Shown here: positions 54,680 to 62,972 of the stretch, one piece after another
How the letters are laid out: every line of letters begins with the position of its first letter
Position numbering within the stretch: the first letter of the stretch is position 1
Position numbers and translations under genes: made by a program
Assembly (NCBI RefSeq): GCF_025823185.1
Contig: NZ_JACKVK010000011.1
Span: 62,615-126,614 of the forward strand
DNA length: 64,000 nt
Direction of reading: 5' to 3'
Origin: Mycobacterium yunnanensis
GTDB lineage: Bacteria > Actinomycetota > Actinomycetes > Mycobacteriales > Mycobacteriaceae
The notes under the pieces: generated by a model
The model's input: only the letters and a program-made list of their open reading frames with translations
Database searches by the model: none
What the model was told of the DNA's origin: nothing

Positions 54680-55414
54680 GTGAAGGGGATAGTCAGCACG
54701 TTGGGTGCGGTGCGGCGCTCGATCGCGTCGACTGCCGCCCAGGTTCCCCGGCGCAAGTTGGTCGCCATCGTGGCCGCCGTTGTGATTCTCGTCGCAGTCG
54801 CCTCCTTCGTGCCGTTGCCCACCGCGGTACAGATGCGTGACTGGGCCACCTCGGCGGGCCCGTGGTTCCCCCTGGTGTTCTTCCTCGCCCACGTGGTGGT
54901 CACGATCTTCCCGTTCCCGCGGACTGCCTTCACGCTGTCGGCGGGTCTGCTGTTCGGCCCGTTGCTCGGCGTGTCGCTGGCCGTGTCGGCGTCCACCGTC
55001 AGCGCGATCATCGCGCTGTTCGGCGTCAGGGCCGCCGGCCTTCAACTCGACCGGCTGGTGTCACACCCGCGGGTGGCGATGGTCGACGCACGCCTACGCC
55101 AACGCGGTTGGCCGACCGTGCTCTCACTGCGCCTGATCCCCGCGGTGCCGTTCTCGGTGCTCAACTACGCCGCCGGAGCGTCGGCCGTGCGGCCCGTGCC
55201 GTTCGCGATTGCGTCCTTCGTAGGCCTGCTGCCGGGCACGGCGGCCGTGGTCATCCTTGGCGATGCCCTGACCGGCAACGTCAGCCCACTGCTGTTCGTC
55301 ATCTCGGCGGCCACCGCCAGCCTGGGTGTCGCTGGGCTGATCGTCGAGGTGCGCAGCCATCGGCGTCAGGATCGGCGCGAGGACCCCGCGCCTAGCGTGA
55401 CTCCGGCCCCGTGA
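54680..55414 (+). CDS. TVP38/TMEM64 (DedA-like) membrane protein
   Basis: 244 residues with about five to six spans. FPFPRTAFTLSAGLLFGPLLGVSLAV and RLIPAVPFSVLNYAAGASAVRPVPFAIASFVGLLPGTAAVV are the core SNARE-associated/VTT-domain motifs. Such proteins are implicated in lipid scrambling or envelope integrity; the role here is not established. Homologue of Rv1491c. Its end overlaps the next convergent gene by 23 nt. Confidence 0.88.
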   Translation: MKGIVSTLGAVRRSIASTAAQVPRRKLVAIVAAVVILVAVASFVPLPTAVQMRDWATSAGPWFPLVFFLAHVVVTIFPFPRTAFTLSAGLLFGPLLGVSLAVSASTVSAIIALFGVRAAGLQLDRLVSHPRVAMVDARLRQRGWPTVLSLRLIPAVPFSVLNYAAGASAVRPVPFAIASFVGLLPGTAAVVILGDALTGNVSPLLFVISAATASLGVAGLIVEVRSHRRQDRREDPAPSVTPAP

Positions 55415-55748
55415 CGGTCATCGCGCCGAATAGGCCGAGGAATGTGCTCGCCGCGACGAGCCCGGGGCTCCAGTCCTTCGCCCGTACGTGAGACCCGACG
55501 GCCAGCACGAAGTAGACGGTGAGCATGAACGTGGTGAGCCGTGCCAGCCGCGGACACCGATACACCGACAGCAGGCCGACCGCCGAGGCCGCCTTCACCA
55601 CCGGCAACACCGGTCGAATGTTCTCGGCCAATCCGACGTCGTCGAGTGCCTTCTCGATCGGTGGAATCATCTTGGCGCATGCCACGGCGTCACCGGCCTG
55701 CATCGCCGCCAAGACGGCGTAGGAGCGGCGGGAGGTGAGCGCGCTCAC
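55392..55748 (-). CDS. DoxX-like small membrane protein
   Basis: 118 residues with about three to four hydrophobic segments and the DoxX-like pattern IRPVLPVVKAASAVGLL and LARLTTFMLTVYFVLAVGSHVRA. Function unknown. The GTG at 55748 overlaps the stop of the SPFH gene upstream (GTGA), so it is probably co-translated with it. The longer frame to 55925 overlaps SPFH coding sequence and is not used. Confidence 0.75.
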   Translation of the reverse strand: MSALTSRRSYAVLAAMQAGDAVACAKMIPPIEKALDDVGLAENIRPVLPVVKAASAVGLLSVYRCPRLARLTTFMLTVYFVLAVGSHVRAKDWSPGLVAASTFLGLFGAMTVTGPESR

Positions 55749-56953
55749 TGGTCGAGCTGACCGTGTCGAGGCGCCGAGTAGTCGACCGAGGGCGGCTGCG
55801 CCTGCTGCGTCAGCGGGGCGTACTGCGTCGGCGTGTCGACCGCGCCGGCCACCGGGGTTCGGGCCTCCGCCACCGCCTGCGCCACGGCTTGGGCGATCTC
55901 CGGATCGGACTTCGTGTTGAACCACTCCGCGACCTCGGCGGAGTCGTCCTCCGGCTTGGGCAGGTCCTCCTCCACGGGTGACGGCGTGTACCGGAACACC
56001 CCGTCTTCACCCGGCGCGCCGAGCATCTTGGTGAAGCCCTGCAGTGCCGAGCCGAAGTCGCTGGGCACCAGCCACACCTTGTTGGCCTCACCCTTGGCCA
56101 TCTGCGGCAGCGTCTGCAAATACTGGTAGGCCAGCATCTCCGGAGTCGGCCGCCCCGCCTTGATCGCGGCGAACGTCTTCTCGATGGCCTTGGCCTGGCC
56201 TTGGGCCTGCAGGTAGGACGCCGCGCGCTCACCCTGGGCTCGCAGCATGCGCGACTGCCGATCGGCCTCGGCCGCCAGGATCGCCGCCTGCTTGGCGCCC
56301 TCCGCGGCGAGGATTTGCGCTTGCTTCTGCCCCTCGGCCTGCTTGATCGAGGCCTCCCGGTTGCCCTCGGCGGTCAGGATCATCGCGCGCTTCTCGCGGT
56401 CGGCGCGCATCTGCTTCTCCATCGAGTCCTGGATCGACGGGGGCGGATCGATGCTGCGCAGCTCCACCCGCGCCACCCGCAAGCCCCAACGACCGGTGGC
56501 CTCGTCGAGCACCCCGCGGAGCTGGCCGTTGATCTGGTCGCGGGAGGTCAGCGCCTGCTCGAGGGTCATGCCACCGACGACGTTGCGCAGCGTCGTGGTG
56601 GTCAGCTGTTCGACGCCGACGATGTAGTTGCTGATCGCGTACACCGCGGCCTGCGGTTCGGTGACCTGGAAGTAGACGACCGTGTCGATGTTGACCGTGA
56701 GGTTGTCCTCGGTGATGACGGGTTGCGGCGGGAAGGACACCACCCGCTCCCTCAGGTCGACGCGCGCCCGAATCTTGTCGATGAACGGCAGCAGCAACGT
56801 CAGCTGTCCCGACACGGTCTTGCTGTAGCGGCCAAGGCGTTCGATCACCGCCGCCTCCGCCTGCGGGATCACCTTGACCGACTTCGCGACGACGATGATC
56901 GCGAAGATCACCAACACCGCCGCGACGACCAGCCCGAAGAATGCACCGTCCAT
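55745..56953 (-). CDS. SPFH/stomatin-family membrane protein (QmcA-like)
   Basis: 402 residues. An N-terminal membrane anchor (FFGLVVAAVLVIFAIIVVAKSV) is followed by the SPFH domain (VIPQAEAAVIERLGRYSKT; TEDNLTVNIDTVVYFQVTEP) and a long coiled-coil region with alanine/glutamate/glutamine repeats (EGNREASIKQAEGQKQAQILAAEGAKQA). Such proteins form membrane-associated cages and often work with NfeD, which is encoded 19 nt upstream. Homologue of Rv1488. Confidence 0.93.
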   Translation of the reverse strand: MDGAFFGLVVAAVLVIFAIIVVAKSVKVIPQAEAAVIERLGRYSKTVSGQLTLLLPFIDKIRARVDLRERVVSFPPQPVITEDNLTVNIDTVVYFQVTEPQAAVYAISNYIVGVEQLTTTTLRNVVGGMTLEQALTSRDQINGQLRGVLDEATGRWGLRVARVELRSIDPPPSIQDSMEKQMRADREKRAMILTAEGNREASIKQAEGQKQAQILAAEGAKQAAILAAEADRQSRMLRAQGERAASYLQAQGQAKAIEKTFAAIKAGRPTPEMLAYQYLQTLPQMAKGEANKVWLVPSDFGSALQGFTKMLGAPGEDGVFRYTPSPVEEDLPKPEDDSAEVAEWFNTKSDPEIAQAVAQAVAEARTPVAGAVDTPTQYAPLTQQAQPPSVDYSAPRHGQLDQ

Positions 56954-56972
56954 TTGCCGTTCCTCCCTAGGT

Positions 56973-57404
56973 TCAGAAGCCCCGGAAGACCACCGCGGTG
57001 GCCCCGTCGATGCGCACCACCGTCACGTGGTCACCGGGTTCGAACACGTCGTCGTCGTCGAGGGGCCTGGCCGTCCACACCTGGCCGTCGAGCTTCACCT
57101 GACCCTCGTGGCGCGCCACCCTGTCGAGCACCAGCGCGCCCTTGCCCTCGAGGGCCTTCATGGGGTCGGGCAAGCCGGTTCCCGCCGTGAACCGCCGCCG
57201 CAACGCCGGGCGGACCGCGACCAGAAGCAGGATCGAGACGGCGGCGAACACGATCCCGTCGACCCACACCGGGCCACCGAACAGGGCGCTGGCACCGGCC
57301 GCCGACAGCGCGCCGCCGCTGAGCATCAGCAGGAACAGGTCGCCCGTGAGCGCCTCCGCACCGGCCAACGCCAGCGCCGCGACCAGCCAGATCAGCGCTC
57401 CCAT
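56973..57404 (-). CDS. NfeD-like membrane protein
   Basis: 143 residues: three to four spans and a C-terminal OB-fold (GKGALVLDRVARHEGQVKLDGQVWTARPL; GDHVTVVRIDGATAVVF), the standard NfeD form without the protease domain. Partner of the SPFH protein downstream. The ATG at 57404 is supported by a TACGCT box 6 nt upstream. Confidence 0.88.
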   Translation of the reverse strand: MGALIWLVAALALAGAEALTGDLFLLMLSGGALSAAGASALFGGPVWVDGIVFAAVSILLLVAVRPALRRRFTAGTGLPDPMKALEGKGALVLDRVARHEGQVKLDGQVWTARPLDDDDVFEPGDHVTVVRIDGATAVVFRGF

Positions 57405-57410
57405 CTTCAC

Positions 57411-57416
57411 AGCGTA
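57411..57416 (-). promoter_or_regulatory. Leaderless -10 element (TACGCT) for nfeD
   Basis: TACGCT on the minus strand ends 6 nt before the ATG at 57404. Confidence 0.45.
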
Positions 57417-57447
57417 CGTGAAACGCACCTCTCGAGCGGTCAACTAT

Positions 57448-57453
57448 TACACT
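57448..57453 (+). promoter_or_regulatory. Candidate -10 element (TACACT) for the Rv1486c-like gene
   Basis: TACACT ends 9 nt before the ATG at 57463, in the 58-bp divergent gap with nfeD. Confidence 0.35.
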
Positions 57454-57462
57454 CCGTGGATC

Positions 57463-58338
57463 ATGTGGTGCCCCAGTGTTTCCCTGTCGGTGTGGGCCAA
57501 CGCCTGGCTTGCCGGCGTGGCCGCGCCCGACGACGTCTTGGATGCGCTGTCCCTCTGGGCGCCAAGGCATTCCGTGACCGCCTATGATTCCGTCGCCGCC
57601 GACCGCACCGGCCTGCCCTGGCCGGATCTGACCGACGCGGGCGCGGTGTCGATGCTGCAGACGCTGCGCACCGCCGCCGGTCCGAGCACCGGCGAACCCG
57701 CGATGGCCGTTGCCCTTCCCGTCCCCGGCGACGTGCGCGGGCTCCCGGCAGGCACGCAGTTCACCGCCGACGCCATCACGGCCGGGGAGGTGCTGATCGT
57801 CGCGCGCGGGACGACGAGTGCCGTCGGGCTGGTGCCCGAGTTCACCTACGACGAGTCCGATCCCGACTACGACCACACCGACGACGAGTCCACCGGCCAC
57901 TACCCGGAGCCGATCTCGCTGGCGTGGACGGTCTACTCCATGCCCGAGGTCCCGCTGCGCGAGCACCTGGACCTCGGCCACGAGGAGTACCAGCTGCGGT
58001 CCGCGGTGCGCTCGGCGGCTGACGCCTTGGTGACGCTGAGGGCCGGGATGACGTCCTCGGACGTCGCCGACCCACGTGGGCTGGTCGAGCAGATACTCGA
58101 ATCCGCGCGGTTGCACCGCGCCCCCGACCACGCCCCGGAGCGGGCGCTGAGGGTCTTGGAGAACGCCGCCCACGTCGACGCGATCATCACCGTCAGTTCG
58201 GGTTTGATGCCGATCGGGCTGCAGTCGTCGTCGGAGATGCAAATCGCGAACGACGCGTTGCGTCCGCTGGTCGGGGTGGTGCGCTCGGCGCGGATGGCCG
58301 CCGTCAGCGCGATTCTGCAGTCGGCCTGGCGTCGCTAG
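57463..58338 (+). CDS. Conserved mycobacterial protein (Rv1486c-like)
   Basis: 291 residues, no signal peptide or membrane span. N-terminal VWANAWLAGVAAPDDVLDALSLWAP, an acidic middle (DESDPDYDHTDDEST), and a helical C-terminus. The position between nfeD and hemH matches Rv1486c. Function unknown. The last 35 nt overlap the end of hemH on the opposite strand. Confidence 0.8.
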   Translation: MWCPSVSLSVWANAWLAGVAAPDDVLDALSLWAPRHSVTAYDSVAADRTGLPWPDLTDAGAVSMLQTLRTAAGPSTGEPAMAVALPVPGDVRGLPAGTQFTADAITAGEVLIVARGTTSAVGLVPEFTYDESDPDYDHTDDESTGHYPEPISLAWTVYSMPEVPLREHLDLGHEEYQLRSAVRSAADALVTLRAGMTSSDVADPRGLVEQILESARLHRAPDHAPERALRVLENAAHVDAIITVSSGLMPIGLQSSSEMQIANDALRPLVGVVRSARMAAVSAILQSAWRR

Positions 58339-59350
58339 TGCACGACGGCGTGCACAGCGACCCGTTGACGCTGAATCCGTAACCGGGTACGAGTCCCCCG
58401 CCGACCCTGGCCGGTTCACGACCTTCGAGCACCTCGTCGACGAGGTCGAGGGCGAGTCGGGCGAAGCGTGGCTGTGCATTGGGCGTCGTCGCCCGCGCGA
58501 GCACGACCCCCGCCGCGTCGGCCTGCTCCTTGAGCTCGTTGTCCAAATCCCAGACGACCTCGATGTGGTCGGCGACGAAGCCGATGGGGCAGGTGATGAC
58601 CGCGCGGACCCCGGACTCGACGAGCGAGGTGAGATGGTCGGCGACGTCGGGCTCCAGCCACGGGACCTGAGGCGGCCCCGACCGGGACTGCCACACCTGG
58701 TCGTACTCGGCGTACCCGGCGGCGGCCGCGACGAGGGACGACGAATGCGCGACCTGCCGGGCGTAGAGGTCCGGTCCGCACCGCGACGCGGCGCGCAGCG
58801 GGATCGAGTGCGCGGTGAAGACCAACCGCGCGTCGGCGCGAAGGTCCTCTGGCAACGTCGCGGCGGCCTCGGCGATGCCGTCGGCGAACATGTCGATCAG
58901 CAGCGGGTGGTCGAAGTACTGGCGCAGCTTGACCAGCTCGGGTGCCTCCGGCCCGACCGCGGCCCTGGCCCGGAAGACGTCCTCCTGGTACTGCGTGCAG
59001 CCCGAGTAGCCGCCCCACGCCGAGGTGGTGAACACCGCGGCGCGACGGATGCCGTCGTCGCGCATCGCGGCGACGGTGTCCTCGACGAACGGGTCCCAGT
59101 TGCGGTTGCCGAAGTACACCGGCAGGCGGGTGCCCCGGGTGTCGAGTTCGCGTTCGATCTGCGCGATCAGGGCCCGGTTGATGCCGTTGATGGGTGAGAC
59201 GCCACCGAAGTGCAGGTAGTGCTCGGCGACGGCGTCCAAACGTTCCGACGGGATGTTGCGGCCTCGGGTCACGTTCTCTAGGAACGGACGAACCTGCTCC
59301 GGCCCCTCGGGTCCACCGAAGGACAGCAGCAGCAGCGCGTCAAAGCTCAT
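58304..59350 (-). CDS. hemH: Ferrochelatase
   Basis: 348 residues. Inserts iron into the tetrapyrrole in the last part of haem synthesis (coproporphyrin ferrochelatase in actinobacteria). Visible motifs: ALLLLSFGGPEGPEQVRPFLENV at the N-terminus, VFTAHSIPLRAAS with the catalytic His, and CPIGFVADHIEVVWDLD with the conserved Glu. Cysteines in SGCTQYQ and LCTPSC near the C-terminus fit the Fe-S-containing form. The ATG overlaps the inhA stop by one base (TAATG). Confidence 0.95.
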   Translation of the reverse strand: MSFDALLLLSFGGPEGPEQVRPFLENVTRGRNIPSERLDAVAEHYLHFGGVSPINGINRALIAQIERELDTRGTRLPVYFGNRNWDPFVEDTVAAMRDDGIRRAAVFTTSAWGGYSGCTQYQEDVFRARAAVGPEAPELVKLRQYFDHPLLIDMFADGIAEAAATLPEDLRADARLVFTAHSIPLRAASRCGPDLYARQVAHSSSLVAAAAGYAEYDQVWQSRSGPPQVPWLEPDVADHLTSLVESGVRAVITCPIGFVADHIEVVWDLDNELKEQADAAGVVLARATTPNAQPRFARLALDLVDEVLEGREPARVGGGLVPGYGFSVNGSLCTPSCTSDARPTAESR

Positions 59351-60159
59351 TAGAGCAGCTGCGTGCTGGCGCCGCCGTCGGCGTAGACGATCGTGCCGGT
59401 GGTGGCGGGCAGCCAGTCGGACATCAACGCGCACACCGTCTTTGCGACCGGCGTCGGGTCCTTCATGTTCCACCCCAGCGGAGCGCGCTGATCCCAGCCC
59501 TCTTCCAGCAGCTTCATCTGGTCACCCGCCTCGGCGCCGAGCGCACCGCCGACGATGGCGCTCATCGCCAGCGTCCGGATGGGGCCTGCGGCAACGAGAT
59601 TCGAGCGGACCCCGTACTGGCCGGCCTCGCGCGCGACGAACCGGTTCACCGACTCGAGCGCACTCTTGGCGACGGTCATCCAGTTGTAGGCGGGCATCGC
59701 GCGGGTCGGGTCGAAGTCCATGCCGACGATCCCACCACCCTGATTCATGATGGGCAGCACGGCCTTGGCCAGCGACGCGTAGGAATAGGCGGAGATGTGA
59801 ATCCCCTTGGCGACGTCGTCGTACGGCGCGTCGAAGAACGGATTGATGCCCATCCCGGTCTGCGGCATGAAGCCGATCGAGTGCACGACGCCGTCGAGCT
59901 TGTTGCCGTCGCCGATCGCTTCGGTCACCCGGTCGGCCAGGGAGTCCAGATGCTCGGAGTTCTGCACGTCGAGTTCCAGCAGCGGGGCCGGGTTGGGCAA
60001 CCGGTCGGCGATGCGCTGGATCAGCTTCATCCGGTCGAAGCCGGTGAGCACCAGTTCGGCGCCGGCCTCCTGGGCGACCTTCGCGATGTGGAATGCGATC
60101 GACGAGTCGGTGATGATCCCGGTGACCAGGATGCGCTTGCCCTCGAGAAACCCTGCCAT
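59350..60159 (-). CDS. inhA: Enoyl-ACP reductase InhA
   Basis: 269 residues. NADH-dependent reductase of the FAS-II system that elongates mycolic acid precursors; target of activated isoniazid. Ser94 lies in VVHSIGFMP, Tyr158 and Lys165 in MPAYNWMTVAKSALE, and the NAD loop is GIITDSSIAF. All three residues are as in the isoniazid-susceptible reference. It follows fabG1 by 37 nt. The ATG at 60159 gives the standard N-terminus MAGFLEGKRILVTG. Confidence 0.97.
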   Translation of the reverse strand: MAGFLEGKRILVTGIITDSSIAFHIAKVAQEAGAELVLTGFDRMKLIQRIADRLPNPAPLLELDVQNSEHLDSLADRVTEAIGDGNKLDGVVHSIGFMPQTGMGINPFFDAPYDDVAKGIHISAYSYASLAKAVLPIMNQGGGIVGMDFDPTRAMPAYNWMTVAKSALESVNRFVAREAGQYGVRSNLVAAGPIRTLAMSAIVGGALGAEAGDQMKLLEEGWDQRAPLGWNMKDPTPVAKTVCALMSDWLPATTGTIVYADGGASTQLL

Positions 60160-60196
60160 GTGAAAGTCCTTACTGTTCAGACGATGTCGACGAGAC

Positions 60197-60913
60197 TCAG
60201 TGACCCATGCCCATGCCGCCGTCGACCGGGATGACGGCGCCGGCGATGTAACCGGCGTCCTCGGACGCCAGGAAGCTGACCGCACCGGCGACGTCCTCGG
60301 CGGTGCCGACGCGCTTGGCGGGGATGAACTCCAGGGCACCGGCCTGGATGCGCTCGTCGAGCGCTCGCGTCATCTCCGTGTCGATGTAGCCGGGTGCCAC
60401 CACGTTCGCGGTGACGCCGGCCTTGGAGAGCTCGCGGGAGATCGAGCGTGCCATGCCGATGAGCCCGGCCTTGGCGGCGGCGTAGTTGGCCTGGTTGCCG
60501 ATGCCCCACATGCCCGACACCGAACCGATGTAGATGATGCGGCCAAAGCGCTTGCGCTGCATGCTCCGCGAGGCACGTTGCGTGACCCGGAAGGCGCCGG
60601 TCAGATTGGCGTCGATGACCTCGGAGAAGCGCTCCTCGGTCATCCGCATCAGGAAGGCGTCCTTGGAGATGCCGGCGTTGGACACCAGCACCTCGACCGG
60701 ACCCTGATGCTCCTCGACCTCGGCGAAGGCGCGGTCGACCGCGGCAGCGTCGGTGACGTCGCACACCACGCCGAACAACCCCTCGGGGGCGCCGGATCCG
60801 CGGTGGGTGACCGCAACCCGATGTCCGTCGGCCGCCAGTCGCTGGGCGATCGCCAAACCGATGCCCCGGTTGCCACCGGTGACCAGGACTGAGCGGGACA
60901 CGAACTCAGCCAT
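60197..60913 (-). CDS. fabG1: 3-oxoacyl-ACP reductase FabG1 (MabA)
   Basis: 238-residue short-chain dehydrogenase reducing 3-oxoacyl-ACP in FAS-II. The NADPH loop is VTGGNRGIGLAIAQ, NAG is in SNAGISKD, and the Ser-Tyr-Lys active site is in GSVSG and NYAAAKAGL. AAGGAG lies 4-6 nt before the ATG. First gene of the fabG1-inhA-hemH operon, with the conserved mycobacterial promoter upstream. Confidence 0.97.
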   Translation of the reverse strand: MAEFVSRSVLVTGGNRGIGLAIAQRLAADGHRVAVTHRGSGAPEGLFGVVCDVTDAAAVDRAFAEVEEHQGPVEVLVSNAGISKDAFLMRMTEERFSEVIDANLTGAFRVTQRASRSMQRKRFGRIIYIGSVSGMWGIGNQANYAAAKAGLIGMARSISRELSKAGVTANVVAPGYIDTEMTRALDERIQAGALEFIPAKRVGTAEDVAGAVSFLASEDAGYIAGAVIPVDGGMGMGH

Positions 60914-60945
60914 TCATTGCTCCTTGCGTCCGCGGCATACCGGCC

Positions 60946-60951
60946 AACCTA
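60946..60951 (-). promoter_or_regulatory. fabG1-inhA promoter -10 region (TAGGTT)
   Basis: The minus strand reads CGATAGGTTG, the same core as the M. tuberculosis fabG1-inhA promoter, in which mutations raise InhA. It would give a leader of about 25 nt. Confidence 0.6.
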
Positions 60952-60989
60952 TCGCCTCACCTGGCGCTGGCCGAAATCGGCCGCCGACC

Positions 60990-61997
60990 TCACCCTGGCA
61001 GGCGGCGGTTGATCAGCAGAGCAGCCAACGCGGCGAGCGCGAGCACCAGCGAGCCCAGCCGCAGCCAGCCGACGCTGGCGTCACCCTTGGTGGTCTCGTA
61101 CCCGATCTGATCCTGTAGCGAGGTGAACACGGCCTTGAGCTGTTCCAGGCTCGACGCGGTGTAGGCGTTGCCGCCGGACAATTCGGCGATCTTGCGCAGC
61201 ATCTCGTCGTCGACCGGCACGGGCTGACGCTGGTCCTGGATCTCGACGTAGCCGTACTTCGTACCGAAGGACACCGTGGAGATCGGCACGCCCTGGTCGT
61301 CGGCGGTACGGGCGGCGGTGTAGGCGCCCTTGGGGTTGTCGGGGTTCGACGGCACCGTCTCCTTGCCGTCGGACATCAGCACGACGCGCGCGGGGGGCGG
61401 GGCGTCACCACCACCGATGACCGCGCCGACGGTCGCAATGGCCTGCAGCGCAGTGAAGATGCCCTCACCCGTGGCCGTGCGGTCGGCGAGCTGCAGCTTG
61501 TCGATCGCCGCCTTGGTGGGCTCGCGGTTGGTGGTCGGCGACACCAGCACCGTCGCCGTGCCCGCATAGGCGATCAGCCCGAGGTTGATGCCAGGTGTCA
61601 GCTGATCGGCGAACTGCTTGGCGGCCTCCTGCGCGGCGGCGAGCCGACTCGGCGCGACGTCGGTGGCGCGCATCGACTGCGACACGTCGATGACCAGCAT
61701 GACCACGGCGCGGTTGCGCGGAATGCGAACGTCGTTGGTGGGCCCGGCCATCGCGACGGTGAACAGCACCAGCGACAGCACCATCAGCACGGCCGACAGG
61801 TGGCGCCAGCGAGCGGGCCGCTTGGGCGCGACGCTCTCCAGCAGTTCCATGTTCGCGAAGCGCAACATCCGCTTCTGCCGCGCCGACTGCACGATGACGT
61901 ACAACGCGACCAAGCCGAGCACGACCAACAGGAACAGGAAGAACCACGGGCTCTTGAAACCCGAGAGACTCATCGGGCCGAAGAACGGTAAAGTCAT
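60990..61997 (-). CDS. VWA-domain membrane protein
   Basis: 335 residues. Two N-terminal spans (residues about 17-38, 66-85), a von Willebrand A domain with MIDAS DVSQS and VVLMSDGKET, and a C-terminal span (SLVLALAALAALLI). With MoxR and the DUF58 protein upstream it forms the widespread MoxR-DUF58-VWA set, linked to protein maturation and envelope stress. Rv1481 homologue. Confidence 0.9.
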   Translation of the reverse strand: MTLPFFGPMSLSGFKSPWFFLFLLVVLGLVALYVIVQSARQKRMLRFANMELLESVAPKRPARWRHLSAVLMVLSLVLFTVAMAGPTNDVRIPRNRAVVMLVIDVSQSMRATDVAPSRLAAAQEAAKQFADQLTPGINLGLIAYAGTATVLVSPTTNREPTKAAIDKLQLADRTATGEGIFTALQAIATVGAVIGGGDAPPPARVVLMSDGKETVPSNPDNPKGAYTAARTADDQGVPISTVSFGTKYGYVEIQDQRQPVPVDDEMLRKIAELSGGNAYTASSLEQLKAVFTSLQDQIGYETTKGDASVGWLRLGSLVLALAALAALLINRRLPG

Positions 61998-62027
61998 GTG
62001 CGAGTAGTCATTTCAGTTGTCAGATCT

Positions 62028-62972
62028 TTACCGGCCCGCCAGGGCGCCTCGCCGCCGGTTCGCCACGAACCTCACGACGTCGGCGATCCAGTCGCGATCG
62101 GTACGGAGGGTGAGCAGCGGGGCGTCGCATCGGCGCAACGTTCGGGCCACCTCGTCACGGTGGGCCGCGGCGGCCTTGGCGAAGTCGGCCCGCAGCTGCG
62201 TGTCGATGGTGAACTCCCGGGTGACCCCGGATTCGGTGTCCTGCAGGATCACGTCGCCGACGTCGGGCAGTTCGACGTCGCGCGGGTCGATCACCTCGAC
62301 CCCGAGCACCTCGTGGCGCCCGGCGATGGCCCGCAGTGGCCGCATCCAGTTGATCGGACCCAGGAAGTCGCTGATTATCACCGCCATTCCGCGGCGGCGT
62401 TCGGGCCTGCGCAACGCGTCGATCGCCGCCGACAGGTCACCGCGCACGCCCAGCGGCGCCTGCGGCATGGTGGCGATTGCGCGCAGCAATTCGTGTTCGT
62501 GGATCCGCCCGCTCAGTGCCGGCACGCGCTTCGTGGTCTCGCCGTTGGTGATCACCGCACCGAGGCGATTGCCGCCTCCGCTGTTGAGGAACGCCATCGC
62601 GGCGGCGGCCGCGACCGCGAGGTCACGCTTTTCGCAGCCGGCCGTACCGAAGTCCAGGCTCGCCGACACGTCGACGACCAACCACGTCTCCAGCTCACGG
62701 TCGGCGATCATCTGACGCACGTGCGGCGTCGTGGTGCGGGCGGTCACCGACCAGTCCATCCGGCGGACGTCGTCACCGGGCTGGTAGACCCGCGAGTCCC
62801 CCGGTTCCGAACCGGGTCCGGGAACGAGGCCCTGGTGGTCACCGTGCAGCACGCCGTCGAGCTTGCGGCGGACCGTCAATTCCAGTTTGCGCAGTGCGGC
62901 CGAGAGCTCGGGATCGCGAATCTGCCCGCGCTGCAGGGACGGCAGATCCACCCGGCCTGACGGCTGGGTCAC
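62028..62972 (-). CDS. DUF58 protein
   Basis: 314 residues with the DUF58 core SRVYQPGDDVRRMDWSVTART and a VWA-like fold (LVVDVSASLDFG). The GTG at 62972 overlaps the moxR stop (GTGA), so the two are coupled; the longer frame upstream lies inside moxR and is rejected. Rv1480 homologue. Confidence 0.92.
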   Translation of the reverse strand: MTQPSGRVDLPSLQRGQIRDPELSAALRKLELTVRRKLDGVLHGDHQGLVPGPGSEPGDSRVYQPGDDVRRMDWSVTARTTTPHVRQMIADRELETWLVVDVSASLDFGTAGCEKRDLAVAAAAAMAFLNSGGGNRLGAVITNGETTKRVPALSGRIHEHELLRAIATMPQAPLGVRGDLSAAIDALRRPERRRGMAVIISDFLGPINWMRPLRAIAGRHEVLGVEVIDPRDVELPDVGDVILQDTESGVTREFTIDTQLRADFAKAAAAHRDEVARTLRRCDAPLLTLRTDRDWIADVVRFVANRRRGALAGR

